Source: Polytrichum commune (Eukaryota > Streptophyta > Polytrichopsida > Polytrichales > Polytrichaceae). Taken from it: a DNA stretch of 64,000 bases. The number at the start of each line of letters is the position of its first letter. The first letter of the stretch is position 1. The DNA is taken from positions 52,172,440 through 52,236,439 of the forward strand of contig OX485807.1 of the NCBI GenBank assembly GCA_950295325.1, written 5' to 3'. Positions 23,195-35,499 of the stretch are shown piece after piece. The notes beneath the pieces are model-generated. The model did no database searches. It was not told the DNA's origin and was given only the letters and a program-made list of their open reading frames with translations. The position numbers and the translations under genes are program-made.

Positions 23195-24133
23195 GGGCCG
23201 CTTCACACTATGGCCGTCCAAGTCAAGAGGCCTTGGGATTCAATGGCCAAACTTTGTTGTTGGCTTTGTTTGTAGGACAAAGACTATGCATCAACTTCTC
23301 TGTTTCAAGAGCAAATTTCCTAACCACTTTGCATTCACACTTGAACGTTACTTGTTCCTGTTATTTTTTGTCCAATTTATTCAATGTGGATGTTAACTAT
23401 AGTTATATATATTTTTAGTCAACCGTAGTTGCTCCGAAAAATGTATTGAAAAAAACCTAGTTTACTATAGTTATTTTGGCAGTTGTTGATTATTTATTTT
23501 TAAACTTTCAGGTGATAAAGGAGTAGCTTCAATCCTTGACCCCGCATTTGAGAAGAAGGTGCACAAATTCCAAGAAATGTTTGGATGTAGGTATAGTAAA
23601 TAACCATGGACTGGCATAAGCAAAGTGGACAGTTATGGTTTTAGTCTTTCACAAGAAAGGACAAAGCCTCATGGTTCAACCGTTTTCTTGTTGAAAGTCC
23701 AAAGAGATGGGCTGAAAATATATAGCCAATAAAATATAGGAATCGGAGCCTTCGGTTGGGCATAGTGTGAAGCCTCCAAAGGCCAAGCCTAAAGTCCAAA
23801 GAAAGAAGGAGCATCCCGCTTTATTCCTTGCCCAAAACAACCCCTCCAATCTAATAACAGTCAAGATCTTGTCAGTTTTTCTACCTTTTTTATGAAAAAA
23901 AACGATGGCCTCTCAACCATAGTTTGGGTTTCCATTCCTATCCAACCCAAACTTCCTTCGAGAGTCCATCGCCTTCATTAGAAAATAATGCCATGTAGGC
24001 ATTTTGAAGAGTGATGGCCTATGGACTTTGGCCTCTAGTGTGAATGGTCAAGAGGCCGAATTCTTGGTTTCTTGCAATTTGGTTGGTGGAAATTGACGGC
24101 CTCTTGACCTTCGGCCATAGTGTGAAGCAACCT
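23195..24133. mobile_element. PIF/Harbinger-like non-autonomous element, copy 1
   Basis: The element starts GGGCCGCTTCACACTATGG and ends with the inverted partner CCATAGTGTGAAGCAACCT, giving terminal inverted repeats of about 40 bp with a few mismatches. It is flanked by TAA on both sides (23192-23194 and 24134-24136), the three-base target duplication typical of PIF/Harbinger elements. At 939 bp with no transposase frame it must be non-autonomous. Internal copies of the terminal words recur near 23760 and 24010. Superfamily assignment is inference from the TSD and terminal GG. Confidence 0.75.
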
Positions 24134-25284
24134 TAATATTGTAGACCATGGGAATTCCTATTTTTATTAGATAAAATTACTTCTAAATCAAGTTTAGATG
24201 TCCCAAATTTATCTACGGAGTTTCATGTGAGATGAAATAACAAGTAACTTATAAGAATAGGAATGTTATTACCCCCTTGGTAGGTGTTAGGAAACCAAAG
24301 CGCTCCATGAGTAACAAGATTTGATTTTCTAGTTTAACGTACTTTGTAATAACAAGTTGTTATTAGCTTTGCTTCATAGGGCTCGGGGGTAAAAGTTTTC
24401 ATAGGCAAGTTGGTCTTGAATGGATATTTTCTCTCTACACCGACTTCTTGTAGGCTATGAAACATGCGATTAGTGTGAGATGATTAGCAAATCCAAATTG
24501 TATTGGTCGCCACTTTCCTCAAAAAAATTAGAATTATTATTGATTTCCTATTCATTCATTGTCAAAGTGAAATTTAAACGAGTTCAAAAAAAATTATCAT
24601 ATAGGTTTTTCCAATTATGTCAATTATTACATCTAGAACATTGAACAAACTTGGAGCAGGTAGTCCAACCTCTTTTCAACACGTGTCTTTTGAGTGTTCA
24701 TTCTTAGATTCGCATCCAGCCATACACCACTCAAATATGGATGTTCAATCAAAATCATAAATTGAATTAGACGCATCTACCATATCTTATTGTGGAGGAG
24801 GGTGAACATGATGAGAAACATTTCTTATATTTTTGCACACATCAATGTTTGATTTAGAAAACATTCACATGTTGCAAAGTTCTATATATTATGATAATGA
24901 AATTGGTCATAAGAATCGATCACACAAACTTTACACCTAGATTTTCAACTGCACATACCTATTCGTTTGTAGAACATTGAATTTTACAACTCAATAAGCA
25001 GTGTGTCTCTTTGTGCATTAGCCATAAGGGACATTGTGGATTTATTGGTGGGGCCAATTTTCTAATTGGCTATTGGGGTTGGGAAGGGTTTTCAAGAGTT
25101 AGATAGGGTGGCATCCATGTGGAGTAGCATGACATGGATGGTGGCACAAGGAAACTTTGGTTGTGAATGGAAACATTTGTACGTGAGAGTCAAGGCATGC
25201 TATTGGGCTCCACGTGACATTTTCTAAGAGGTTGCCATATAAGAATGTGGGAGATTTTATAATATCTTTGTCAAGGATGGTCTA
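24134..25284. other. AT-rich intergenic sequence
   Basis: No gene, RNA or clear repeat seen. Confidence 0.4.
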
Positions 25285-25423
25285 GCATAACATTATTTAG
25301 GTCCATAACAATGTTATGTGGAACAATATTGTGTAGAATATTCCCATGTTTAGATTGAATATGGAGAATATTCTGCATAATATTGTTCCACAGAACAATG
25401 TTATGGATCTGAATAATGTTACG
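25285..25423. repeat. Long foldback hairpin, about 58-bp arms
   Basis: The left arm, starting about CATAACATTATTTAGGTCC, pairs with the right arm (reverse complement begins CGTAACATTATTCAGATCC) through ACAATGTTATGTGGAACAA and AATATTCYRCAYAATATTG-type segments. The loop is about 22 nt around TTTAGATTGAATATGG. About 90 percent of positions pair. The size fits a MITE or a hairpin small-RNA precursor. Confidence 0.75.
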
Positions 25424-25904
25424 AAGATGCATTGTGTCTTCTAACTTAGTATAGTAGTATTCTCCTAGTATAGTAGTCAGTGCAAGGTGGTGGAAGGTGT
25501 ATTTCATAATGGAGGAAGCCTTATGACTTCCACATGTGCTTGTAAATAGAGTTGCTTATAAATAAAGGTGTTTTTCTATATGCAGCTATAACTAGTGGGT
25601 TTTTTTTAGTTTTATGGCCAAGAAATTGCTATATTAATCGAATTCCCAAGTAAGCTAATCATAAATAGGTGCAAACTTACTTAGACAAATAAGTGCACAT
25701 TTAAATGCCCTATCAATGGTGGTGGGAAATTAGCATGCAATTAAAGGTCCACTCTACAATTGTGGACCACACCATAAATGAGGAGACCGACACTAAAACC
25801 TCATGGATATTACTACATGTGTGTGCATACTATGTTCTCAACCCACATTACATCACATGAGTCAAAGGTATGCATTGTAGGTTACGATACATGAAATATT
25901 GTGT
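25424..25904. other. AT-rich intergenic sequence
   Basis: No gene seen. Confidence 0.4.
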
Positions 25905-26015
25905 TAGTTTCACTTACTATTTGGATTTACGCAGTGCTAAAAACGTTCATTGTATATCTCATTTTTTGCCAATGAAGGTTAAATTGGTTGTTTGGACATT
26001 ATAGAACACTATCAT
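25905..26015. mobile_element. MITE family A, half copy
   Basis: TTAGTTTCACTTACTATTTGGATTTACGCAGTGCT-type sequence (quoted in parts: CACTTACTATTTGGA) followed by TTTGCCAATGAAGGTTAAAT and TTGTTTGGACATTATAGAAC matches one arm and interior of the foldbacks at 1066 and 4987. The opposite arm is missing. Confidence 0.5.
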
Positions 26016-26039
26016 TAATAATGACCAACAATTTATCCA

Positions 26040-26330
26040 TGAGTGCAACCACATGACAATTGACATCAATGTGCCTAAGTACTAATATCTTGGTATTAGT
26101 ATGTTCAATAGTATTATGAGGTCTATGTCTAGGTTATATAATGGTCAACAAGTTCAACATAAGTGTAAACACATGACACTTGTCATTAGTATGATGAATC
26201 ATATCTTCATCTTGCACACTAAAATGTAAACACATGACACTTGTCAGTAGTGTGCTCAATATTATCTTGAAGTTGCATTTCAAATTATAAACACATGACA
26301 CTTGACATTAGTATGCTCTAAAATATCTTC
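26040..26330. repeat. Minisatellite, unit about 65 bp, four diverged copies
   Basis: Copies share AAACACATGACACTTGTCA and AGTATG-TCAAT words at about 26045, 26165, 26229 and 26290. Non-coding. Confidence 0.65.
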
Positions 26331-26865
26331 CTCATCCATTACGGAATATGAGACTATGAACTCAAGTATTATAATGTGTCATGCTAACGTCAAATTTTAA
26401 ATAATTTTTTACTTTAAATTTTACTTTCGTTGACAAATAGTGTCATATTGACAATTATCAAACTTGAAATACCAAAGCATCTAGCAACCTCACGCCAATA
26501 ATGTATTGAACACTAAATACCATAAACGGTGTACTTGTGGTACTCAATCTTTATTGGGTTCCCATAGGCTAGTGAAAAATGAGGTATTTGATTCCAAACT
26601 TTACGGTTCCAAATATAGTGTTCTTGGGTTGTAAGGTATTGGATTCATCCCCCCCCCCCCCCTCTTAAGTAGCCTATAAGTGTTGTTTAGAGCAACTTTT
26701 CACAACCCACATTACATGTCAACGTGGGATGCATTATGCATGACTTTTCAATCCACTTCAACTTTATAGTAGATGGACCACATTAGTATTGTAATAAAAT
26801 GATTGGTGTCAATGGATGTATATGTATATAAGAAAGATAACTTTAATGCTCACAATAGCGTGATT
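26331..26865. other. AT-rich intergenic sequence with a C12 run
   Basis: A 12-base C homopolymer lies at about 26650-26662. No gene seen. Confidence 0.4.
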
Positions 26866-27485
26866 AATGGTGTTATTTCATTCTCAAGTTGGTCCAAGGC
26901 TATATGTAATACTGAATTGGGCATTGAGAATTAAAGGGTCCCAAAGAATATTGTCTTTTTTCAAAGGTAAACACCTTGAATGGGCACAAATGAGTTGGCC
27001 AATGCCTTATTTTCCCAAAGGCATGCCCCTATGTTCCCACATGGTTGGTTGAATTTTTTTAATTTTATCCAGATACCCCCACTATGATTGGGTGTACCAT
27101 AAGTGGTAGGATACATTGGAAATCAAGCGCTACGAAGGTCACCCATTCGAAAGAAAGAAAGAAAGAAACACAATTCCGATGTTGCCCTTAGTGCAAATTA
27201 CGGTGTTGCTTCAATTTCGAGTTGGTTTAAATCTATATGTAACCATGAAAGGGCCATTATGAGAATTAAAGGGCCCTCAACGACTACTGCCTCCTTTTGA
27301 AGGTGAACACCTTGAACGGGCGCGGACGAGTCGGTTGGCACCTATCTCCCCCAAAGACAAACCCCTAGGTTCCCACATAGTTGGTTGAGAATATTTGGTT
27401 CACCCATATACCCCTACTACGATTAGTTGAATCATAAGTGATAGGATGTTGTGGACATCAAGTTCTAGGAAGGTCACCCATTCAA
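26866..27485. repeat. Diverged tandem duplication of about 335 bp
   Basis: Two copies (about 26866-27165 and 27203-27485) share GAGAATTAAAGGGYCC, GTAAACACCTTGAA/GTGAACACCTTGAA, GTTCCCACATRGTTGGTTGA and AAGGTCACCCATTC. A GAAA microsatellite lies between them at about 27151-27169. No frame is conserved. Confidence 0.7.
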
Positions 27486-28560
27486 GTACTATCATTTCTG
27501 ACCTTAAGCCACTTAACCTCAGAATCCCCATGAATCCACGTCGAGACCCACCCACAAGTTGTGCATGTGTATTTGTACAAAGTGAGATAGAGATGACAAC
27601 AACCATGTTGTGTTCTCCCTCACAACCTTTAAGTTATAACCCCTTTGGGATCCATAGCAACCATTCACATATACTAGAGGTTGCTAATTATTGGGAAAAA
27701 CGATTGATTGAGTAAGAACTCAAGGTTCGATGCAAGGGATCACTTAGTATATTGTAGGCACATGTTTGCCACTTACCAAGGCAAGTTTCTTTATACCATC
27801 GGTGAAATTGTCATGGTTATCCTTCAAACATTATGTATAAAATTTATGTGGTGTTTGTAGATACAGTGTTCATGGTTCTCATTATCAAAATGAATTTGAC
27901 ACACACATACATTTGATTACAATGTAATGAAATAGAAAAATACAATGTTATATTAGATTGTCTACTACATATTATGTATGTATTAGATATATATAACATG
28001 TATGAAAATGTATGATTTATAATAACAATGAGGAGATTTCTATCTTTCATACAACTTAGACCACGATGAAAGGGCCAAGGCTAGACACCCATTTCTTTGA
28101 GTTGGTCCCTCACCACTATTACCATTGTACATAGGGTATAATTAAAAACACAACATCCATAGATTCGTCTTAAATGGGCCTTTCTAGACTAGCTTGAGAA
28201 CTTTGATGCTAAATCCAAGGTAAAATTGACATTAAAATCTGAATTAACAAAATAAAAAAACTTATGTTCTTATATAATGTAGGTTCATAGCTGGTTCGAC
28301 ACATGTTAGCCGAATAATTAATTAAAGTTCAAAAAGTAGGTTCGGCACCTAAAAATAGCATATTCATATTTTCAACAATTTTCTCTTTTAATTTTTAAAA
28401 TTCGGCTTAAATTCATTTTTAATTTTCTATTTAAGCTTACATCTTGTACATCTCTCTTGCATTGAATGACAAGTAAGATGCGAGTGAAGAGTTGAGAATG
28501 CTCTGTGCTTTATGCAAGTAGAGTGGAGTTGTGTTCAACAATGCATATGGGATATGTAAA
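27486..28560. other. AT-rich intergenic sequence
   Basis: No supported gene. Confidence 0.4.
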
Positions 28561-28930
28561 CTTTGAGGTGAAGCACCGAGTTAGACTTCACTTTTATAAC
28601 ACGCATAACTTTTGCATAGAGTCTTCAAATGACATAAAGTTTGTTGGAGGTGAAAGATTACTTGATTTCTAAACTTTTCTTAGACCAACAAAATTCCAAA
28701 AAAGTTGATCTTCTATGCACAAATGAGCTCCGAAAAACTGTTATGAACGCATTTTAATTTTTTGATCTTTACACGGCTGCAATGTTTTGTCCATATCTTT
28801 TGCATAAAGACTTATTTTGACACAAAACTTGTTGGAGGTGGAAGAAGGATTGATTTCTCAACTTTTGTTAGTTGGACAAAATTCTATTAAACTTCTTCTA
28901 TCCTCAATTGGACTCCAAAAATTTGTGTAC
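28561..28930. repeat. Diverged tandem duplication of about 185 bp
   Basis: About 28605-28745 and 28790-28930 share TTTTGCATARAG, AARCTTGTTGGAGGTG and GATTTCT-AACTTTT segments. Non-coding. Confidence 0.55.
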
Positions 28931-29424
28931 AACACATTTGAAAAGCCTCACCTAGAGTCTTGCTACTTCTTAACCCATATTCTTTGTGGACTAATGTAAA
29001 TGAGCTTGATTACAAAAGGAGCACCTTCTCTCTTTCAAAATTCACATATGCTTCCACTGTAAGTAAAACTCTAGTGAGAAGTAAAAATTTCTTACTTTTT
29101 GGCAATTTTGAAAAATAATAAATTTTATATTCGGCAAAAAATGCCAATAGTATTCCAAAATTTTCGGCATCTATTTTTAGAATTAATTTGTGTCGAACTT
29201 GCTATTAAACTACGGTATATAGATTACATTTTTACCTTGGGTAATAGTACTAGGGGCCCAATTGAAAGAGTTGGACGTCTAGCCATGACCATAATGAAAG
29301 TGTGTTTGCACAAGAAGTCAATTATTCTCTTAAAATAAGATTTAGCTTAAATACCACAATTTGGTGTTAGGGCCACAAGTGGTACAAGTTCAAAATCATG
29401 GGGTTTCTTGTAATGATACGCTAA
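28931..29424. other. AT-rich intergenic sequence
   Basis: No supported gene. Confidence 0.4.
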
Positions 29425-30375
29425 GGGTCGGTTTACAGTATGGACCATGAAGTCAGACCATGGAAGAGGGCCTTTTTCAATGGTCCGAGTTCATGGTCCA
29501 ACTTCCATGGTCCGACTTCTTAAAAAAATTAGTTTTGAAAGCCTTGAGCCCCTCACTAGGTGTAAATTGAATGTGAACCAAGAAGAACAACCATGCACCA
29601 AAAAATGAATGTGCTGATTTTTTTTAAATATGCCCAAAAAAGGCATTTTGAAAAAAATAATCAAGTTTGCTCATTCTCTTGTCTTCTTTTGGGCTTTACT
29701 TGTCTTCACTTCTTGTTAAATGTGTCAAAGATGTGGCTTGCAAATCTTCTCAAAACAATTTTTACAAAAAAAAAATGAGCGATTTAATTTGTACATGTTC
29801 AATGTAATTTTTGTGTGACATGTACCTTGTGTTGTACATTGAGCATTCTTTGCAACCCGCTTCACCATGTGTCCTCAAATTCTTGAGTTCTAGATGCCCC
29901 ACATTGTTTGATGAAACATGTGGGAGCAAGTTTAAGGGGTAGGGCATGGAAGAAATGGTATGTCTCATGGGCTATGATATGATCTAGGCACATAGAGACT
30001 TGCTTCTCAAGATTCATTACATCATATAGATGTTGAAAAATGTGCCTTGAGAGCCTTATCTAGTGGGAAGAGTTGTATATAGAGCTCCCCAGGAAAATTT
30101 ATTAAAAATTGATTATAACGGCATTTCTTTGCCATGGGCCCATGCATTTTCCTACCACACCACCTCTCTTGCCTCTCTCACCGCAAAACCCGTTGGACCA
30201 TGTCAGTGTATTAATTAGGCCTTAAAATATGTCTTTTGGGGACTTCAACCTCCATGGTCACTTTGCCATTTTTTCCTTGGTGTAAATTGAAGTGGTCCCA
30301 GGACGAGTTCAACATCCAATCAACGCTCTTACAACGCCTTGGGACGACTTCCTTGTCCATAGTGTAAACCAACCG
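29425..30375. mobile_element. PIF/Harbinger-like non-autonomous element, copy 2
   Basis: The left end GGGTCGGTTTACAGTATGG is matched by the inverted right end CCATAGTGTAAACCAACCG, extending to about 30 bp. TAA flanks both sides (29422-29424 and 30376-30378). The length of 951 bp is close to that of the element at 23195-24133, and the terminal pattern (GG.. .G.TT.ACA.TATGG) is alike, so they are probably related families. No transposase frame. Confidence 0.75.
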
Positions 30376-30402
30376 TAAGTATGATGTTTAGTGTCACCAA
30401 TT

Positions 30403-30610
30403 CTAAATGTCTTGCTTGATACCAATTGTAAACCGTGGTATAGTGTCACCAACACTCAATATTAACCCCAACATTATATGTCATTCCTTGTAAAAAATTA
30501 GGGGAATTATAAATTTACAGCGTTGCAATTATTGTCACTTACCAAGTGATGTTTCATCCAAATTTCAATCATCCATGACAATATTTCATCACAAGTTGCT
30601 GACAATAGAA
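30403..30610. mobile_element. Dispersed repeat, family B, second copy
   Basis: Matches the two parts of 10385-10765 (TAGTGTCACCAACAC; ATTTCAATCATCCATGACAA). No terminal repeats were defined. Confidence 0.5.
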
Positions 30611-30822
30611 GGTAGGGGTTTGACCAATGGATGAACTCATCCATCATTCATGACAATAATTGTTCACTTATTCATAAGAAATGTCATCCAAAAAGTTACC
30701 ATATTGACATAAAATACCACATGACACTAAATATTATATTTAGTGGTAGTTCTTGATTGGTGTAGATGATTCTCCTTCTTAATGATTTTTTATAACTAAC
30801 TTGAACCAATTGCTACACCACT

Positions 30823-30935
30823 ACACTATTTATGGTATTAGTGTTATTTACTATTCAGAGTTACACAATGCTTTAACTTTCGCTAAAAATGTGACTTTTT
30901 GCCAAGTAAAATCATTTATGTTGTTTATTGTTTGT
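30823..30935. mobile_element. MITE family A, degenerate half copy
   Basis: TTTACTATTCAGAGTTACACAATGCT-like sequence (core GTTACACAATGCT) and TTTTTGCCAAGTAAAATCAT resemble one arm and interior of 1066-1281 and 4987-5217. Confidence 0.4.
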
Positions 30936-31997
30936 GTAACCTATTCAATGTTTCTTGGGAACCAATGAAATCTATGGCAAGAAGTTATAGCCTTCCACAA
31001 TGAAAAAAAACAAAGTATGTGACACAAAATGTCATACTCAACGGTGTAATGTTCAGTATCCTCTTCAAATCTAATGTAGTCAATTTCTCCACTATGTAGT
31101 TTCCATTGCCTTTAACCGAAACCTTCAACATTTGGCAAGGTAATTTCATACCTTGTCATATTTGTATAATTACATATGATTACATATGTTATTTATAAAC
31201 AAGGATTGTGTTTATACTCAAAGTAACATTTGGTCTTCAAACTGTACATCGGGATTTAATTGCATTAGACCCCATATCTCTTGTTATATAAATGGCCTTG
31301 CCACAAGATTTTGGTAGAATAAAGATAAGGTAAACAAAAAAACTTCATTCAAAATTTTGTTACCAAAGACACAAATGTTGCCAGGAATCAAGCTGTCAAA
31401 GTTGAGTCACTTAATTGTCATAGTTTCTAGACCTTCGCTTACTTCAATGCAGCACATCTCCTTCTTCACGAAGAATGACATGCTCAAAATCTGCACACAA
31501 GTAATTCACGATCTTACCAAAAACATCTTCTTAAATTCTCATACCGTGAAGTTACTTCATTTATGCACAATCCACTGAAAACCAATAATACCCGACTTCG
31601 ACCATATTTCAATTAAATGTAGAAAGTATAATTATTACAATTAGTGCATCCTCTCGATTTCCAAGGTAATTCCTCGTCCTTCAACAATTAAAGTACTAAG
31701 AAACACTTATAAACACCTTCAAAACATACAGGCTCACAATCTCAACCCTATTCCATTAATAGTCCCAACACCCCCATCTTAAGTTACCTTCCTTGCAGAG
31801 CCCAACATTTTCCTTTAAATTGCACCCATACCTAGACCATGCTCATCAGCAGCGACCTATGCCAACCCATGCCAACCCATGCCCACCCATAACATGACAT
31901 GTGCGCACCCATGCCCACACATAGCATGACATGTGCCCACCCATGCTATTCAAATTGCGCCCATGTATTCAAAAATTGTGTAATGTGCATTACCCGC
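30936..31997. other. Intergenic; short CCCATG-type repeats at 31855-31935
   Basis: No gene. Repeated CCCATGCCMACCCATG words at 31855-31935 recur in inverted form at about 32865-32905, on the other side of the hAT fragment, and may be remnants of that transposon's ends. Confidence 0.35.
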
Positions 31998-32285
31998 CTA
32001 CACCAAGTCTTGGTTGGATCGGACAAATAAAAGGTCGTTCACTATCGCTGGCTTCAGCCCAGAGCGCTTCTTGGTTAGCATATTCCCTGCATCCAAGAAG
32101 TTTGACTCCGATTTGGAGTTGGATGCAGGGATGCACAAAACCGAACGCGCCACGCGCGACATGATGGGGAATGTGGGGGCTCCTTTCAGCTTCCGCCACA
32201 AGAGAATATTGAATTTAGCAGTGGTATCCCGATTCATTGGCAATGCTAATCTCACCATTGTAATGAAGGAGGAGGAGGAGAACAA
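31998..32285 (-). pseudogene. hAT-family transposase C-terminal fragment
   Basis: About 95 codons on the minus strand match the hAT dimerisation domain: a WRK..APTFPIMSRVARSVL segment, then CIPASNSKSESNF (family IPASS..SE..FS) and LTKKRSGLKPAIVNDLLF. This is the C-terminal end of a hAT-type DNA transposase. The DDE catalytic domain and zinc-finger N-terminus are not present in the neighbouring DNA, so it is a fragment of a dead element. The open frame continues to a stop at 31998. Confidence 0.8.
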
Positions 32286-33291
32286 GAAGAAGACACACTG
32301 AAGGATGGACTCACCTTACCGGGTGAAGGTGATTCGGTGCTCTTACCCTCGAAAGCATTGAATGAGAGCTCATTCAATGACCCCTTCCAATATGCTTTGC
32401 TTTAGCCCATGCTCACCCATGAACAATAATATCGCACCCATGCCCCACGGGGAGGTCACTTCATTGTCAAGTTGACACCACGTGCGGACAAAGTTTGCTA
32501 CCCCTATATTACATGCCATATATAATTTTAAAATTTATGATATTTTTTCTACATATACATAACCATTGATAGTATCTTTTTTATAATGTTTTGAAATTTT
32601 TAGTCATCTTTGTTTTTTTTAGTAATTGTTTTAGTTCAATTTTGTGTCATTCTAGTTAGAAATGGTATGTTTTATGAAAAAAACAAATCATCAAACGTAG
32701 TTACCAATTTTGACTATGTCATAGGTATTGTGTATATCTACTCATGAAAAAAAATTGATAAAATGTTGACCCATTTTGGTGGTGCAACTTACCAAAAGAA
32801 GATTTTTTTTGGTCGCACGTGGTGTTCAATTTGACAATGGAGTGATCTACCCGTGCCATGCCCACCCAAAACCCATGGGCATGGGCATGGGCATGGGTAT
32901 GGGCACCCAATGTAGGGCTTTGCTTCCTTGGTCCCTCTTGGCTAGTAGCAAGCCTTTAGGGTTTGGGTGCTGATGGTCCTTGCCCTCTAACCTAACCCTA
33001 TCTACCTAATCCTCCCGGTTATTAACCAAGAGTACCACCAACCAACTGGTTCTTAAACCAAATACTACTAACCAAACGTTAGTCAACCACTTACTAGAAT
33101 AACACCACATTGGTGTGAAACCCATGCACAATTTTAATAGTACCAACCACATATGTAAATACAAAACCTTCTTTCACTAACCTTCCCACTCACAATGGCA
33201 GCAACATATACACCTATTGATGACTCACCAACCACGGGCCATGCACCGGTCACACGAATTAACTCTACATAAGTTGTGAATCCTCATGATG
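32286..33291. other. Intergenic; palindromic ATGGGC repeat at 32865-32905
   Basis: A GCCCACCC...CCCATGGGCATGGGCATGGG run occurs at 32858-32905. No gene seen. Confidence 0.35.
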
Positions 33292-34046
33292 TCATGTGGG
33301 CATTTTGAAACTTCCAGACCTAATTTTGCTACTTGGAACACTTTGCATTAAGATTCTCCTTGTTCGATCCAAATGGAAGAGAGCAAGTGACATGATGATG
33401 CAAAACCCGATTCCAAATCCAATAAAGAGCCCGCCAATGAGGTTTATCTTTAACGGCATATGTTTCTTGGGACGTGGTTGATGAATAATTAGTTGGAATA
33501 CTTGAACACGATTGATCGATGACCGATCCACAAAGACTGTCGTTTCCTGGTAGATACAACGATCTCTTCATGAATGTTGCGAATTGGTGGCCGTTGATGG
33601 GGATGGGAGCGTTGAGGTTGTTCCAAGATACGTTGAAGTAACTAAGAAATGACAAGTTTCTCAAGCTAGACGGAATCGTGCCATTGAATCGATCAATTGA
33701 CAAATCGATTTGTTCCAATTGTAGAAGGTTCTCGACGGTTGAAGGAATGGAACCCGTAACCCCATTCTTGGAAAGATATAAATACTTCAACCCAACTAGA
33801 CTCCTGATGTCCGTCGGCATGGCACCCGTGAGGGCGTTTGAAGATAAGTCGATATGCGTGTTGGTCTCAAGAATGTAGGTGTACTTCAATGGGTTTCCCA
33901 TAAGGTTGAGCTCCATGACTTGTGTGAATTGAAACCCCACCGTTGCATTACTACTACTTGAGTTTAACCCTGCGTTCATAAACGCGTGCCAATTTCGGAG
34001 GTTTCGAGGGATCGTGCCTTTGAGGTCGTTGTGTGAGAATCCGAAC
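33292..34046 (-). pseudogene. Receptor-like protein (LRR) C-terminal fragment, frameshifted
   Basis: The minus strand encodes the end of a leucine-rich-repeat receptor-like protein. It contains consecutive plant extracellular LRRs (for example NALTGAMPTDIRSLVGLKYL and RFNGTIPSSLRNLSFLSYF), the capping segment LPGNDSLCGSVIDQSC, and a transmembrane helix (INLIGGLFIGFGIGFCIIMS) with a short basic tail. The helix is in a different reading frame from the LRRs, so a frameshift lies at about 33460-33500. The frame starts abruptly at about 34046 behind a stop, with no N-terminus or kinase domain. Intact relatives are plasma-membrane proteins in defence or development. Confidence 0.8.
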
Positions 34047-34501
34047 TACATGTATGCAAATGTTCTCATGTATGCTTCATATTTGTTTCCACTTACATGC
34101 ACTTTATCCGATAATTATATGCAAAACCTTATGTATGGGATTTTTATGCTGTCATTATTGGTCCAAATTTGAAAATTGCGGCCTTAATAAGTCTCAAAAT
34201 CATCAAAAAGTCTCCAATTACCGAATATAGTGATGTTTACCTTTGGCTTAATTAGTGAATATGTTTTGAAAAGGGGTTTTTTTTGTCTATTATTGTTTTT
34301 TCAAGTTTTTTGGTTGGTTATTGGTTTTCTAGAGTTTATGTATTGTTGTTTTAGGTTTCTAATATTGTTTTTATGTGTATTTTGGATTTGGGCGAGACCG
34401 TTAGGCCGAGCCTGCTTTAGGTTTTTTGTTTTTATTTTGTCCCTTTTTATTTTGTTCTTAACTTTTGTATTGTGTGTGTTTTGGTGTTTGGTGGATGTCA
34501 T

Positions 34502-34502
<1 letters not shown>

Positions 34503-34592
<90 letters not shown>
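34503..34592. repeat. (TTG)30 microsatellite
   Basis: About 30 uninterrupted TTG units. Confidence 0.95.
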
Positions 34593-34593
<1 letters not shown>

Positions 34594-35439
34594 GTTTATG
34601 TTACTATGTGTGTTTGTTGATTTGGTATTTATTTTTATGGGTATGTTTTGTTGTTTTCTTTGGTTTTGTTTTTGTGTGGGTTTATTTGAAAATGCTTTTG
34701 TATCATTCTTCTGCATCTTTTTCTTGTATTTAATTCTTTAGTATTTGTGGGTGTGTTTGTTTGTGTTCTTTGTTTTTTGTGCATGTTTTTAGTTTGGGGG
34801 GGGGGGTATTTTATGGTTAAATTTTTCTTTTTTCTTTTTGCGGATGTTATGTTGGATTCTAGGTTTTTTTTTATGTCTTTGCTTGGTGAGGTTTTTTGTG
34901 TTTTGTTTTGTTTGTCTAAAGGTTTTGAAGAATGTTTTTTGGTCTATTTATTGGTTTTTGAGGATTTTTTGAGTTTTGTTGATGTTTTGGATTATCTTTG
35001 TTGGTTTTGGTTTTTTGTTTTGTTTGTATGAGATTATTAGAGGTGCTTCCTCTTTGTTTGTTTGAGTTATTTTATAATTATTTTTTTGATTGGATGTTGG
35101 TTTGTTTGAGTTTATGTTTTGTACTTTTGTTGTTTTAAAGTTTCTAAGTCTATTCTTATTACATTTATGTTTGCCTTGTTTGTGGGCGAGGCCGGTAGGC
35201 CGAGCCTGTTTTCGGTTTTTTGTTTTTATGGTTTTTATTTTGTTATATTTTGAGTCTTTCCTACCTCTTATTTGATGTGTTATTTGATGTTTGAGGGTTA
35301 TTCCATTGTGTCTATTTGAGTGATTTGTTTTGTTAGTTTTGTTGGGTTGTGTGTTTGTTGATTTGGCATTGTATGTTTTTGGGTATGTTTTAGTTATTAT
35401 TTTTGTGTTTTGCCTTTTTTGTTTTGGTATTGATGTGGT

Positions 35440-35498
<59 letters not shown>
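35440..35498. repeat. (TTG)n microsatellite, about 19 units
   Basis: Uninterrupted TTG units in the second copy of the G/T-rich unit. Confidence 0.95.

Positions 35499-35499
<1 letters not shown>

Noticed and set aside
31855-32905. Complete hAT element bounded by CCCATG/ATGGGC repeats
   Set aside because: The words are suggestive as inverted ends, but I could not define exact termini or an 8-bp target duplication.
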